From: Microglena sp. YARC
Lineage: Eukaryota > Chlorophyta > Chlorophyceae > Chlamydomonadales > Chlamydomonadaceae
NCBI GenBank assembly: GCA_022414725.1
Contig: CM039464.1
Span: forward strand, 744,001 to 808,000
DNA: 64,000 nucleotides
Direction of reading: 5' to 3'
The notes under the pieces are model-generated. The model did not search any database and had not been told where the DNA came from. It saw only the letters and a list, made by a program, of their open reading frames with translations. Of the stretch, positions 11,401 through 26,501 are shown one piece after another. Made by a program: the position numbers and the translations under genes. Position 1 is the first letter of the stretch. Every line of letters starts with the position of its first letter.

Positions 11401-14400
11401 GTCAGTCTCACTGACAGTGGCGTGTCCACGTACATGTAGCCGCAGTCCAAAGCCCGTAACCTTATCCCTCTCTTCACTCGTCAGAGTGTCATTCTCTCAT
11501 CATTCATTACCACCGCTTACAATACCTCGTTCACCTACAACCCATCCATCCACCCACACCCATACCCGTGCACCCCATAACACCCACACTCCACACCCAT
11601 CCATTCCACCCACACCCATACCCATACCACCCATACCCATCCACCCATCCATCCACCCATACCCACCCATACCCACCTACCCATACCCTCCCTCCCATAC
11701 CCTCGTTCCCTAATCATGTGCAGTGCAACCAGGAAAGCTTTGAGTCAGAATTACACTCACTTGCGCAGTTATCAGCATAATTATGATAAGGAGGAATCTC
11801 GATAGAGGTCTGGAGGTAGTCGTTACATCGCGCAGGTAGACTCGAAGTAGCGATAAAACACTGAGAGCAGACCAAGACAGAGATGGTGAACCATGGGGGA
11901 AAACCTTGACCATCTACCTCAACGTCTCTAACTCACACGACTGGACAGCGTTAGACACACAAATCCTGTCAGAACAAAAACAAAAACGCAAAGCGTGTGT
12001 GTTGGGGGGGGGGGTGGGGGTGCGTGGGAGGGTGGGGGGTGGATGGGGGGGGGAGGGCATAACGCAAAGCGTGGTGTGTGTCGGGGGGTGGTGGGGTGCG
12101 TGGGAGGGTGGGGGGTGGGGAGGGGCATAACCGAAAAGCTTGAAACCCTCCTGTTGCTCACACGATGTACAGCGGTTAGACCTGTAGCAGCGTTAGACAC
12201 ACGACTGGTACAGCGGTTAGACACGCGACTGTACAGCGTTGACACGATCGACTGTAACAGCGTTAGACACACGACTGTACAGCCGTTAGACACACGACTG
12301 TACAGCGTTAGACACACGACTGCTTACAGCGTTAGACACAACGACTGTACAGCGTTAGACACACGACTGCGTGACAGCGTTAGACACACGACTGTACAGC
12401 GTTAGCACACGACTGCTACAACGTTAGACACACGAAGCCTGTCACTTTTCACCTTTCCTTCTCCCTCCTTGAAAAGGGACATTCATGTGCAGACTGCAGA
12501 GCAATCAGGAAAGCTTTGCTCACTTTCTCAGGGTTTAGGGTTTAGGGTTGTAGGGTTTAGGGTTTAGGGTTTTCTTCACCTTCTCAGCTGATTTCAAGTG
12601 TGCAGAGCAATCAGGAAAGCTTTGCTCACTTTCTCAGGGTTTAGGGTTTAGGGTTTAGGGTTTAGGGTTTAGGGTTTTGCTCACCTTCTCAGCTGATTCA
12701 AGTAGTAGAAGTCCACTTCTTTCTTCACCTCATGCTCCTCCTTGTTCAAGACATCTGGAGAGGGTCAAGTAGCAAGTATGTATGTTGACTTTCAAGTAAC
12801 CTTTCAAGTCATCAGTTCACCTCATCAGCATCAGCAAGATCAGCATCAACAGCATCAGTATGAGCGTTAAATCAAGATCAGCATCAACAGTATGAGCATG
12901 AGTATCAGGATCAGCATCAACAGCATCAGCATCCCACATCAAGCAACATCATCCCGCATCAGCAAGATTAGCATTTCAACTTAAAGTAGCAAGTGTATGT
13001 ATGTTGACTTTCAAGTACCTTTCAAGTACCTTTCAAGTACCTGTCAAGTACCTGTCAAGTACCTTTCAAGTACCTTTCAAGTACCTTTCAAGTACCTTTC
13101 AAGTACCTTTCAAGTACCTTTCAAGTACCTTTACGGCCCCTGTCCCTGGGCGGTACTCGCAAGTAAGTGGGCCCAAGTATTTTCTTGTTGCCGGTGCGTG
13201 TGAATGGAGTAAGAAACAACAAACAAAAAGGCAACTTTATTGGCATAGGCACAAGAGACCCCGGAAGCCATACAAATAAAAGGATTTCAAACAGTCTAGG
13301 GGTACACCAAATACTGAAAGTTTGTGTGTATGTGTGTTGCATAAAGTCCAGGGGTACCGCCAAATATAAGGGACTGCCCAATTCCTTGACATGAATAATG
13401 ATAACGCCTGGTGGGGCGTGGTATTAAGGGAACCCGTCGTACGCGGGTAGAGAGCGGTCTTCTACCTCAACTGGACAAGCTACCATCGCGGTTGACAACG
13501 CACAACCGTGCAACGTCTTCGGGCGAACGTAGGGGCTCATCAAACCTTCGACCTAGGGAATGTTTAACTACACAGTCCTCATAAGCGACTTGGTGCACCA
13601 CTACACCAGATTGGATTTCGCTGATTATAAGGGCTTTGACATGAAGGTCATCAAAAGAAAATGTTCATGAACTGAACCCCAAACACTCGATATTTTACCA
13701 ATGGGGGCCCTGAGTTAATGCTACAGTATTATGTTATATGCTTATACAATTATTTATTTTTCGTAAAAAAAATTGATGGTTGGGCCCTAGTGCTCCTCTT
13801 TTTTCTTTCAGATACTTTTCAGCTACTTTTTCCAGTTGGCCCCAGTGCTTCACTTTTGGTTGTGCATTATTCTCTCATTGCCATTTGTTTTCCATTTCTC
13901 TATCGACTCTTTCAGAAACTCTTTTCACAACCTCCATGACCAGCTTAGACATCCCACATTTGCCGTTATTGTGTTTCATTTTCAACTGCTCTTTGTTTTT
14001 GGAAAAAACAGAAAAAGATGCTAGATTAAAATAACAAGGGTGTTATTTAGAAAATGGGCCCGCACACACATTCAAAATATAGTTTGTAAGAACAAAAGGC
14101 GCCCAGTTTTTAGGGTTTAGTTGCTGTTAGGCACAGGCTAACCTCGGACTGGAAATGAAGCGTAAGGGCCCCACTTTGCCCCCCAGACAGAAGTCGCAGA
14201 AAACCCCCAGCGTGCTAGAAGAAAACTCCAGTGTTTAGGCCACAATCTCCCCTCCAGTGCTAGAAAAGGGTTATCTAAACCCCCCCGTGCTAGAAAACCC
14301 CAGTGTTAGGCCCCAGTGCTAGAAAAGGCCCCAGTGCTAGAAAACCCCAGTGTTAGGCCCCAGTGCTAGAAAAGGCCCCAGTGCTAGAAAACTCCAGTGT

Positions 14401-17400
14401 TAGGCCCCAGTGCTAGAAAAGGGCCCCAGTGGCTAGACAAAACTCCCAGTGTGTTAGGGCCCAGTGCTAGAAAACGGCCCCAGTGCTAGAAAACCCCAGT
14501 CTTAGGCCCACCCCCCGAGTGCTAGAAAAGGCCCAGTGCTAGAAAAGCCCCAGTGTTAGGCCCAGTGATAGAAAAAGGCCCAGTGCTAGAACAAAACCAG
14601 TGTTAGGCCCCACAGTGCTAGAAAATGGCCCCCCCAGTGCTAAAACGTGGAATGAATGACAATAAATTTCTGTGAACTCTTACACTAGTTCTTTTTCTCT
14701 CAATCTCGCTCCAATTTTTAGCTCGCTTCCTTATTGTGACCATGATGCTCGAGAAACCCAATGTGCTAGAAGTCGCCTCCCTCTTACCACGATATGATTT
14801 GTAGTGCTTATTCTCTTTGAGAATTGAGACACCCCATGCTATCACTATTCTCTCAATACACAGTCTAGACAAGGCCCCTCAGGTTTGTCCTTTGTCATGT
14901 TAGATTATGTATCACTCTTTCGCTAGTATTCTGTCCCTTTCCCAGAAAATGGGTTGTATCAAACCCAGTGTCTCGCACCCCTTAGAGATCAACTAAATAA
15001 AGTGCTAGGAAGCGACCCCACAAAACACCCAGTGTTAAAATGGCCCGTGGTTTCCTTTTCCCATATCATTATGGCATTTGAATAGTTACAAATTTATGTA
15101 TTAATTTACATCTATAAGAAATCACTCATTTTAAAAAGAAATAGCACTCACTGCGGAGTAACTGTTTCACACACAACACACATAGGAATCCCACAGTATT
15201 AAATTTAAATACAGCTTCGGAAGCTTAAAGATGTTTAACCCAACTTAGTTCACGCAGGCCCCAGTGCTAGAACAAAAAACCCACGGGCCACAACAAGGAC
15301 CAAGTCCGCGCCCCCCTCCAGTGCATTAAAAAACACACATAAGCCGAACCCACTTTCTACTGCCGACACACAAACAGCCACCCACCTTTTCACTCTATAA
15401 CACCCCCCCACCCGTATTGTTCCAGTTTTGGATTTCACCCCACACACCTTTTGTCCATTCACTCTTTGAATGGCCCTATCGTCTTTCGTGCTTCTCCTCC
15501 CTTTTCTTTCCCGCTCGCCTTTTCGCGTGCCTTCGGACTCCTATGGGCCCCATACCCCACGCCACCTTTTCTTAGCGCCCATCTGATGCCGTATAGCTGT
15601 CAAAAATAAAATCAATAACGGAGATAGCTGATCATACTCTCTCGAACCATCCCACAGACCCCCCCCACGCCCCACCACACCACCCCCACCCACCCCCACC
15701 ACACACACAACACTTCCATCCCACCTAGCTCACACTCCCCGGTAACTCACACACCTTTCTCTAGTGCATCCGATGCCGTAGCTCAATGGAGAATAGCTGT
15801 CATAACTCTCCACCATCCACAGACCCCCCCCCCCCCCCCCCCCCCCCCCCCAACCCACCCACCCACCTAGACACATCCACCCACCTACTACACTCCCCAA
15901 ACTCACACACCTTTCTCTAGTGTCATCTGATGTCGTAGCTCAATGGAGTTGGCTGTCATGTCAGCTAGGGCCCACACAAAGCCTACCACGGCACCACTAC
16001 CACCGAGACGGGGAAGCGCTGATGTTCCTTTTACCCGGGTAGATACACCTGCAATTTGTGTTTTAAATAATGTGTTTTAATAATTTGTTTTAATAATAAT
16101 GTTTTCATAATATGTTTTAATAATGTATTTTCATAATGTGGCTATTTCCTTTAAGCAGGGTAGATACATCCTTGAAAACATGTGTTTAAAAACAATGTTT
16201 TTAATAATGTGTTTTAATAATATGTTTATTAATGTGTTTTAATAATATGTTTAATGCCGCATTTCCCACACAGTAGTGGGTGAAATGGAGTATTCGGACA
16301 CACGACGTAGGATTCCGCAGGACGCCTTCATATTTCAAATACCCGTAAACCCCCGGGCAAAACCAGGAGTAACCACCGCCAGTGATTACTCAGCAGTACT
16401 GTCCTGCCCGGTATTTAATCAAGTGCACAGTCACCGGGGGCACTAAATTCTTGGTGCCCCAAGTTGCTAAGCCTTGATCTTAACCAACTTTCCGAGTTAA
16501 GGAGAGATAAGGCTGAGAAGCTAGGCTTGATAGAGTTCTTGCAGGCAGATCAGGACCAGGCAGACTTTGTTAGCTGCATCAACCCGTTCGGGGTTAGGAT
16601 CAAGCCTAATGGCCATAGGCTAGGATTCTAGTAGACCCCACCATCACTGGGCGTAAATGGTTGTAATGAACAAGCTACCTTGCTCACTCACCACCCCTGA
16701 AACATTCATGAAGACGCTCACCACAACAGATATGTTGGGTAAAAGAGATCTGACGAATGGATTCTATCATGTTTCCCTGCATCCTTCAGCTAGGAGGTAC
16801 ATGGGTTTCAGACACCCCGTGACAGGTAAAATTGGTAGATGGATAGCTCTCCCTCAAGGCACAGCCCAGAGCCCCCATTTTTTCTGTGAGCTGACCAACT
16901 TCTCCAAGTTGATTTTCAACCACAGTTTCAATGAGCATGGTGTCAAGGCCACCTGTGATGTCTATGTGGATGATTATCCCATCAGGGCTGATACACACGT
17001 AGACATGCAGAGGGCCTTTGAGATCATGGACAAAGAAGCTGAACTGCTAGGACTAGAGTTCAATCCCTCTAAAGATGAAGGTGCCACCCACCCACAACCA
17101 GACTGGAAGTGCTAGGGCTACTGCTAGATGCACCTCTCTTGAAAATGGACCTCCCGGCCCACAAGAAGCAACCGTACAGAGCAGAAGTCCTTCAGACACT
17201 ACAGTCAAGGAAGGAGGGAGGCATCCTTAGAAGGAAAGAACTTGAATGCCTAGTGGGGAAGCTAGTCTGGGCGTCTAAGGTGACACCTTGGGTATACTTG
17301 CACGTCCAACACCTGTTTGATGCCCTATATCCTGTCACCACCAACCATACCACTCACAAACCAAAGGCTGTAATCCCTTGGACACAGGGCACACTAAGTG

Positions 17401-20400
17401 ACCTGGAGTTTTGGGACAGGGCTCTGGAGATGGAGTGGCATGAGTCGGTAGGGGTACATGAAAGCATGTTGGCCAGAAAGGATGTACACGTGGACAGTAA
17501 AGCCTTCAAGGTCCACATGTACACAGATGCCAGTAAGGTATTCGGTGCAGGTGGAACTTTGGGCGACGACACATACTCCTATCCCTGGCCAGAAAACAGG
17601 CAACATGTGCTTATAGGCATCCTAGAACTCGAAGCATGCATGATTTGCTTGCAGCACTGGGCACATGAACTGGCAGGAACGTCAGTACTTTGCTACATGG
17701 ACAATGTCCAAGCTGTTTCAGCTGTGAATAAGGGGGGTTCTAGGATACCAGGCATCAGGGATGCTCTGGCACAGATGGCACTCACAGGGCCTTAAAGTAT
17801 GGGTTCACTGTCAAAGCCAAGCATGTTAAAGGAGAGTTAAACCCTGCAGATGCCCCCAGCAGGGGAAAAGCATGCAGCACCAACAACCATTACATGTTCA
17901 AATTTTTTGACAGGCATAACAACCCCCCAGCCACCATTGACTGCTTTGCTGCAGCAGATGGGTACAACAAGCATGACGGGTGCACCAAATGGTTCTCCAT
18001 CCAACACCCACTTGTATCACACTGGGAATCACTTTCTGGCCAAGTGTCTTGGGCCAACATCCCATTCTCTGCATTAGGAACAACTCTGGATCTCCTGTAT
18101 GCGGCTTGGGTAGCCTCACCCTCTGACACAATTTGCACAGCACTGGTGCCTAAATGGCCAGATGCTATTTGGTTTAAGAAGTACCTTAGGGGCAAGAACC
18201 CCAAGTTTAGGGTACTAGCAACTTACCCTAAGGGCGCCAGGATTTTCCTGTACCCCAGTTCAGGAAAAACCACTGGCCCAATTCCACACACCATGCTTGT
18301 GATCAGGTCTGCTCAGTAACTTACCCCCCCTTCTTTCTTCCTCCCAACCCCCATAGGATGTACCATCTGCCAAGGCACCAAGGGAAGGATGCTTAGGTGC
18401 ACCAATTGCGACCAGCACAGCCACCCCCCAGTGCTCAGCTTGGGCAGGAATGCCATGTCCTGTGGTACATTCAAGTGCCCAGCCTGTATTTTAATTGAGT
18501 GCAACCTCCACATCACTAGCGCCCAAGGCCAGCAAGGTGCCAGGAGGTTAGTGATGCTGGAGGGCTCAACCCTGGCTGTCAGTTCGCAAGACACTTATGC
18601 AAGTGCTCTTAAGCGTTACACCAGGTGCATGGCTGAGGTATACTTAATTACTGAGCAGGAGGCACTCCCCCCCGGCCCCAAGGAACAAGTACCACTGACG
18701 TTAGTAAAGTTGTTCATGGGTTGGGCGGCAGGTCATTACAAACCTGCCACCATTCAAACAACCCTGTCAGCACTAGCAGAATGGCACAGGTCTAAGGGAC
18801 TGGACCTTCACACTCTGAACTCCAGTGTTGTGGGACAGCTCTCACAGGCCATCAGGGTGTTCCAGGGGCCTGAGGGAGTCTCCTCTGGCAAGCAGGGCAT
18901 TTGTAAGTCCCTCATTATCAAGTGTCTAGAGACCATGAGGAAGCTGAAGACCCTGCAGCCCCACATGGAGGACTTGTTTACTAGAGATGCAGCTTGGCTA
19001 GTGATGGGTTTCTTTGGCCTCCTTAGAAGGAGTGAGATTATTGCTTTGCGCTTGACGGATGTAGTTACCAAGAAGGATCATGTAGTGGTCCACATCAGAC
19101 GCTCTAAGACAGACCAGGAAGGAAAGGGAGCCAGTGTAGTGCTCCCAGCCCGGTGTAGGGACTCACTTAGAGTCAGGAGGATTATAGATGCCCTCATTCA
19201 GCTTAGGACCCGTCAGGGCGCCACGTCAGAGGACCACCTCATCACCGCCTGGGACCTAGACTCCCTTAGCTTGTCTTCCTCCCCCCTTCTTTCAGGTCAG
19301 GCTTTGTCCTATAGACTGAAGTCTTATCTCACTGCTATTGCACACTCTCACCCCAAACTGGACATAGATCCAGCTAGGTTTGCCATGCACAGCCTCAGAC
19401 GGGGAGGTGTAGTAGCAGCTTGGGCTAATGGGGCAGATCTAGAGACCATTAGAACTCAAGGTAGGTGGAAATCAGATGCCATTAAGGCATATCTGATCCC
19501 AGACCTCTCGGTCAAATTGAACTTTGCCTCCAGCCTCTGAGCCTAGCTTCCCCCCCCTCTTTCTTTCTCTTGATACCCCATCACTTAGCCAAGCCTGCTG
19601 TCCTGTACATGCTCCTTACTCCTACACCTTTCCCCCAGTCCCCCTTTTACACTCCTTTCCTTTAATTAGTGGGACTGATTTTTATATCATGAGGGCACGT
19701 GTGTGTGAAATTGCAGTGACTCTTGCATATGGTAGTAGCACAAAGACAGACCTGAACAGTCTGGACTTACAAGCTAGATAGTGCAGTTGACTTTATTTAA
19801 TGGTAACAGCTGATAAGACCATTAAAGCCAGCCAGTGTCGTGATATACCCCCTAATTAAGGGAAATATCACACACAAAGCTAAATCTTTACAAGGCCCAG
19901 CATACACCTTAAATATGTCTACTAGCACTTGTACCAATGGGGGCCCCATCTGAAAGATCACTGGACCTCTCGGGCAGTGACTCAATGTCCAGCAAGCAGG
20001 CCCCCAACTTTTGCAAATATAAGTACTGACAGTGATGAAGCCTGCATGTGTGCTTATTTCCTAAACCCTTAAGGGTAAATTATATGTATTGGAAATATGA
20101 AAAGCAACTGTAAGGAATCTGAGTCAACCGTCTGAATAATGTGTTTTCATAACGTGGCTACATTCCTATTACCTGGGTAATAGACCTGCACACATTTTGT
20201 TAATAATGCGTGTTCAATAAAGTGTTGTCATAATGTGGCTACAGTCCTATTAGCAGGGCAATAGACCTGCACACATTTTGTTAATAATGTGTGTTTAATA
20301 AAGTGTTGTTATAATGTGGCTACAGTCATGTTAGCAGGGCAATAGACCTGCACACATTTTGTTAATAATGCATGTTTAATAAAGTGTTGTTATAATGTGG

Positions 20401-22093
20401 CTACAGTCCTGTTAGCAGGGCAATAGACCTGCACACATTTTGTTAATAATGTGTATTTAATAAAGTGTTTTAATAATGTGTGTTTAATAATGTGTGTTTA
20501 ATAATGTGTTTTAATAATATGTGTTTAATAATGTGTGTGTAATAATGTGTGTTTAATAATGTGTGTTCCATAATGTGTGTTCCATAATGTGTGTTTCATA
20601 ATGTGTGTTTAATAATGTGTGTTTAATAATGTGTGTTTCATAATGTGTGTTTAATAATGTGTGTTCCATAATGTGTGTTCAATAATGTGTGTTTAATAAT
20701 GTGTGTTTCATAATGTGTGTTTAATAATGTGTGTTCCATAATGTGTGTTCCATAATGTGTGTTCAATAATGTGTGTTTAATAATGTGTGTTTAATAATGT
20801 GTGTTTAATAATGTGTGTTTAATAATGTGTGTTTAATAATGTGTGTTTAATAATGTGGCTACATTCCTATTAGCAGGGCAACACACCTGCACACATTTGT
20901 TTACCAATGTGTGTTTACTAATGTGTGTTTAATCATGTGTGTTTAATAAGGTGTGCTTAATAATGTATGTTTCATAAACTGTTCTAATAATGTGTGTTTA
21001 ATAAGGTGGCTACATTCCTATTAGCAGAGTAATACACCTGCAAACACGTTTTAATAATGTGTGTTAATAATGTGGCTACGTTCGTATTAGCAGGGCAATA
21101 CACCTGCAATATTTTTAGAAATAATGTGTGTTTTAATAATGTGGTTACATTCCTATTAGCAGGGTTATACACCTGCAAGCAATTATGAAATAATGTGTTA
21201 TAATCATGTGTTATAATCATGTGTTATAATCATGTGTTATAATCATGTGTTATAATCATGTGTTATAATCACGTGTTATAATCATGTGTTATAATCATGT
21301 GTTATAATCATGTGTTATAATAAGGTGCTATAATAAGGTGTTATAATAAGGTGTTATAATAAGGTGTTATAATAAGGTGTTATAATAAGGTGTTATAATA
21401 AGGTGTTATAATAAGGTGTTATAATAAGGTGTTATAATCATGTGTTATAATAAGGTTAAACATTCCCTAGGGCTGCATTCACCAGGGTGCCGCACCTGCG
21501 AACATTATACAACAAACTCCGATATAAATACAATTACACGTATTGAAAAATTACTCTTAATGACATTTATTAACTAACTAATTAATTAATTAATTAATTA
21601 ATTAATTAACTAATAATCTGTCCTTCCCAGGGTCATGGCCAACCTGCAAACCTTATACAACACACTTGATATAAATTGTATGTGAAGTCATAATTATGAG
21701 TCATGAAGCTGCAAACATAATACAACACATTTCATTATACATTATATGCGGTATGGGGCAGGGGGGGGGGGCAACTTCTAACCAAAATGACCCCATCGTC
21801 CAACTTCGTACATATCATAGAGAGGATGAAGAATCTGGTTTTATTTCTTGATTTGGCCCAGTAGAAAAAAAGCAACGGTCCTCCTAAGTTTGGGGGCGCA
21901 GGGGGTGGGGGGGGAGGGGTCAAGGAAAAAATACGACATTTCCAAAATATTAGGTAATTTCCAGGCACTTTTTTTTTTAGCCTTCAGAATGACATGGGAG
22001 TGGAGCTAGGGTGTTCCTCTACTAAATACCAGTCAAAAAAATGCTATTGGGGGAGAGACCCACCACATATTTAAATATTTTGCCCAGGCACAT

Positions 22094-22128
<35 letters not shown>

Positions 22129-22133
22129 TCCAG

Positions 22134-22191
<58 letters not shown>

Positions 22192-24092
22192 TCTCTCTCC
22201 AAACAAAACGCCTGAACCAACACTTGTACAACGATGTACAGAGCAAGACCTCATTCTTCTTTTTCCCTTCCTGTCACTGTGCGTCTGTTTTCGTTCTGGT
22301 GACTAGTGCTACTTGATGTTATTCGATGGACCGACAATCAATGGGCACTACCTGCGACAAGTGCAGTAAACAATTGCTTAGCGGCGACCACGGAAACTTA
22401 GATTGAAGAGCTGATCATTTAATGCCCAGTTGAAACTTGGATTGAAGACTTGATTATTTAATGCCTGATTGTAGCTTGGATTGAAGAACTGATTATTGAA
22501 GGCCCGATTGTTGAAGAATATTGAAGGTGGGCACATTAGGGGCTAAGGGGCCCTGACCCCCAAGCCCCACCAAACAATGTAACATTGATGATAAAAAACC
22601 AGGACCATACACCTGCACACATAATACAACACATTTCGATATAAATTGCATATCTGATAATAAATACAATTATTACTCGTTCCTAAATATATGAATTAAT
22701 TAACAATGTGGCTACGTTCCTCTTACCAGGACCATACACCTGCACACATAATACATGTCAATATAAATTGCATATCTGATCATAAATACAATTATTCCTC
22801 TTTCCTAAATATATTAATCAATTTATAATATGGCTACGTTCATCTTACCAGGGTACCACACCAGGGTACTACAAAGCGCGTGCAGCAGCTGCCTTTTTGA
22901 GCCCCACAGTTTTTTCAACCCGTGTGGGCGCAGCACACAGTTTTGGCGCTTTTTGCACTAGAAAGCGCTGGCCAATTTGACAAAATGTGGTACCCTGCAC
23001 CACACCAGAACACATTATACAACAAACTTGACCAACATGATATAATTCGATCCCCCTGGGGTGGACTAAGACTCCCAGGGGTGGATTCAGCCCTACACAC
23101 GCCTACAAAGTAGGTAAATGCAAGTAGTGTCCCTGTAACCACACCAAGCCACATACTCCCACACACAAACAGACATACATTTGAATCAAATCATCATCCC
23201 ACATGCACAAGTAGGACTCCTGCAGCCACAACCAGCTACACATTCTCAAATTCAGCCACATGCATACACAAGTACTCATGCACCCCAACAAACACGCACA
23301 CACACACTGACTCACATTTAAATCCAATCAGTATCCCGCATGTGCTAGTAGGGCTCCTGCAGCCACACACATACACAAGTACCCTTGCACCCCAACAAGC
23401 ACGCATGCACACACGCACACACACACCACTCTTAAATATTAATCCAATAACCATCCCACCTGTGCAAGAACTACTCCTGCAGACACCCAGCCACACATTT
23501 ACACAAGAACCCATGCAACCCAACAAAACACACACACACACACACACACGGACTCACATTTAAATCCAATAATCATCCCACCTCTGCAAGTAGTGCTCCT
23601 GCAAGCAGCACCCAGCCACACACACACACAAGTACCCATGCACACAAACACGTACACTCACAGACATACATTTGAATCCAATAATCATCCCACCCCTGCA
23701 AGTAGTGCTCCTGCAGCCAACACCCAGCCACACACACACTCACAGACACGCTACAAACACACAAGCAAACATGCACCCCAACAAAAAAACAAGCACACAC
23801 ACAAACAGACATACATTTGAATCCGATAATCATCCCACATGCACAAGTAGGGCTCCTGCAGCCACACCCAGCCACACACTCACAAACCCAGCCACACACA
23901 TACACAAGTACCCATGCACACAAACACGTACATACACAGACTTACATATAAATCCAATACTCATCCCACCTGTGCTAGGAGTGCTCCTGCAACAGCTCCC
24001 CCAACAGCTTTGTTCAGAGAGTCCTTCCTACCTCCTCGAATCTGACAGAAACAGAAGATACGATGATGATTGTGAACATGACGAAAACGACA

Positions 24093-24142
<50 letters not shown>

Positions 24143-24336
24143 AATGATGATGATGGTGATGATGATGATGATGATGATGATGGTGGTGCCGTGGTGGTGG
24201 TATTGGTGCTGCTGCTGCTGCTGCTAGTGGGATGGGTTCCCCCACCACCGCCACCGCTGTAGCAGTTATTAATGGCAGCAGCAGCAGAAGAAGAAGAAGA
24301 AAAAGAAGAATCAGAAGAAGGATGAGAAGGAAAATG

Positions 24337-24390
<54 letters not shown>

Positions 24391-26447
24391 GAAGAAGAAG
24401 AAGAAGAAGAAGAAGAAGAAGAGAAGAAGAAGAAGAAGAGAAGAAAGAAGAAGAAGAAGAAGAAGAAGAAGAAAAAGAAAAAGAGGGATCCTTATTTAAT
24501 TATAATCCTAATCCTAATAACAATGAAACATTATATGAGCATAATTACCATGGACATGCCGGTCTCCACATACTCTAGCATATATGTAGCTGCAACAAAG
24601 GCCACGGTATCCTGCACATACATTATGTGCACATGTGTTTGCATTAGTGTTTGTACATGTGTTTGCATTAGAGTTTGTACATGTGTTTGCATTAGTGTTT
24701 GTACATGTGTTTGCATTAGTGTTTGTACATGTGTTTGCATTAGAGTTTGTACATGTGTTTGCATTAGAGTTTGTACATGTGTTTGCATTAGTGTTTGTAC
24801 ATGTGTTTGCATTAGTGTTTGTACATGTGTTTGCATTAGTGTTTGTACATGTGTTTGCATTAGAGTTTGTACATGTGTTTGCATTAGAGTTTGTACATGT
24901 GTTTGCATTAGTGTTTGTACATGTGTTTGCATTAGAGTTTGTACATGTGTTTGCATTAGTGTTTGTACATGTGTTTGCATTAGAGTTTGTACATGTGTTT
25001 GCAGTAGAGTTTGTACATGTGTTTGCATTAGTGTTTGTACATGTGTTTGCATTAGTGTTTGTACATGTGTTTGCATTAGTGTTTGTACATGTGTTTGCAT
25101 TAGTGTTTGTACATGTGTTTGCATTAGTGTTTGTACATGTGTTTGCATTAGTGTTTGTACATGTGTTTGCATTAGTGTTTGTACATGTGTTTGCATAAGT
25201 GTTTGTACATGTGTTCGCATTAGAGTTTGTACATGTGTTTGCATTAGAGTTTGTACATGTGTTTGCATTAGTGTTTGTACATGTGTTTGCATTAATGTTT
25301 GTACATGTGTTTGCATTAGTGTTTGTACATGTGTTTGCATTAGTGTTTGTACATGTGTTTGCATTAGTGTTTGTACATGTGTTTGCATTAGTGTTTGTAC
25401 ATGTGTTTGCATTAATGTTTATACATGTGTTTGCATTAGTGTTTGTACATGTGTTTGCATTAGTGTTTGTACATGTGTTTTTACATGTGTGTTTGCCTTT
25501 GTGCATGCAGCTGCAGCAAAGGCTGCTCTATCATGAACGTGAAGCATTTGATAATGCCTTGTGTGTGTGTTTACATGTGTGAGCATTTGTGTATGCATAT
25601 GCAACAAACGACACGGTATCCTAAACATAAAGCATGTGGCATGGGCTTGCGTATGTTTGTACACGTGTTTGCATTTGTGCACGTACCTGCAACAAAGGAC
25701 ATTGTTTCCAGCATGTCCTTGCGTATGTTTGTACATGTGTTTGCATTTGTGTATGTACCTGCAATAAAGGCTGCTTTATCCTCATCGTCAAGCATTTTAC
25801 ATGGGCTTTTGTGTGTGTGTACATTCCCTTGCATTGGTGTTTGCATCAGCAACAAGGGACACGGTATCCTGAACATAAAGCATATGGCATTCGCTTTAAC
25901 GACGAAGGGTCGGGGGTTTAATTCCCCCTACGGTCACCCTTATCGTTGCAGGTCCTTGTCAACCGCGATGGTAGCTTGTCCAGTCGAGGTGGTAGACCGT
26001 TCTCTGCCCGCTTACGCCGGGTTCCCTTAACACCACGCCCCACCAGGCGTTATCATTACATATGGCATGGCCTTGTGTATGTTTGTAAATGTGCAATTGT
26101 GTATGTGGCTGCAAGAAAGGACATTGTTTCCTGCATGTATAGCACCCTGCATGTCCTTGTGTGCGTTTGTACATGTGCTTGCATTTGTGTATGCATCTGC
26201 AACAAAGGACACAGTATCCTAAGCATAAAACATGTGGCATGGCCTCGCGCATGTTTATACATGTGTTTGCATGTGTGTGTGTAGCTGCAACAAAGGACAT
26301 TGTTTCCTGCATGTATAGCATCCTCCTTGTGTGTGTGTAAATGTGTTTGCATTTGTGCATGCACCTGCAACAATGGATATGGTATCCTGCACGTACTGCA
26401 TATGGAATGTGCGTGTGTGTGTGTGAGCGTTTTTACATGTGTTTGCA

Positions 26448-26501
<54 letters not shown>

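Larger units (their letters stand above)
16256..20135 (+). mobile_element. DIRS-like (tyrosine recombinase) retrotransposon
   Basis: The order is reverse transcriptase, RNase H, methyltransferase-like domain, then a zinc-finger plus tyrosine recombinase ORF. This architecture is characteristic of DIRS/Ngaro-type elements. The boundaries are inferred from where the flanking AT-rich array stops and resumes; I could not identify terminal repeats. At least three frame breaks (near 16,630, 17,105 and 17,790) argue that this copy is inactive. Confidence 0.85.
20136..22870 (-). repeat. Acceptor-junction array of exon 6 with AT-rich minisatellites
   Basis: About a dozen copies whose minus strand reads (T)GCAG|GTGTATTACCCTGCTAATAGG. 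This is the exon-6 acceptor plus first exon bases, most now with stops. They alternate with 13-16 bp units such as AATGTGTGTTTAAT, TGTTATAATCATG and TGTTATAATAAGG (21.2-21.45 kb). Confidence 0.75.

Noticed and set aside
24514..25582. Thr/Asn-, Cys/Val- and Phe/Ala-repeat proteins; possible CRISPR array
   Set aside because: A 24-bp unit is a multiple of three and lacks stops. There are no unique spacers, and the units are contiguous, so it is a minisatellite.
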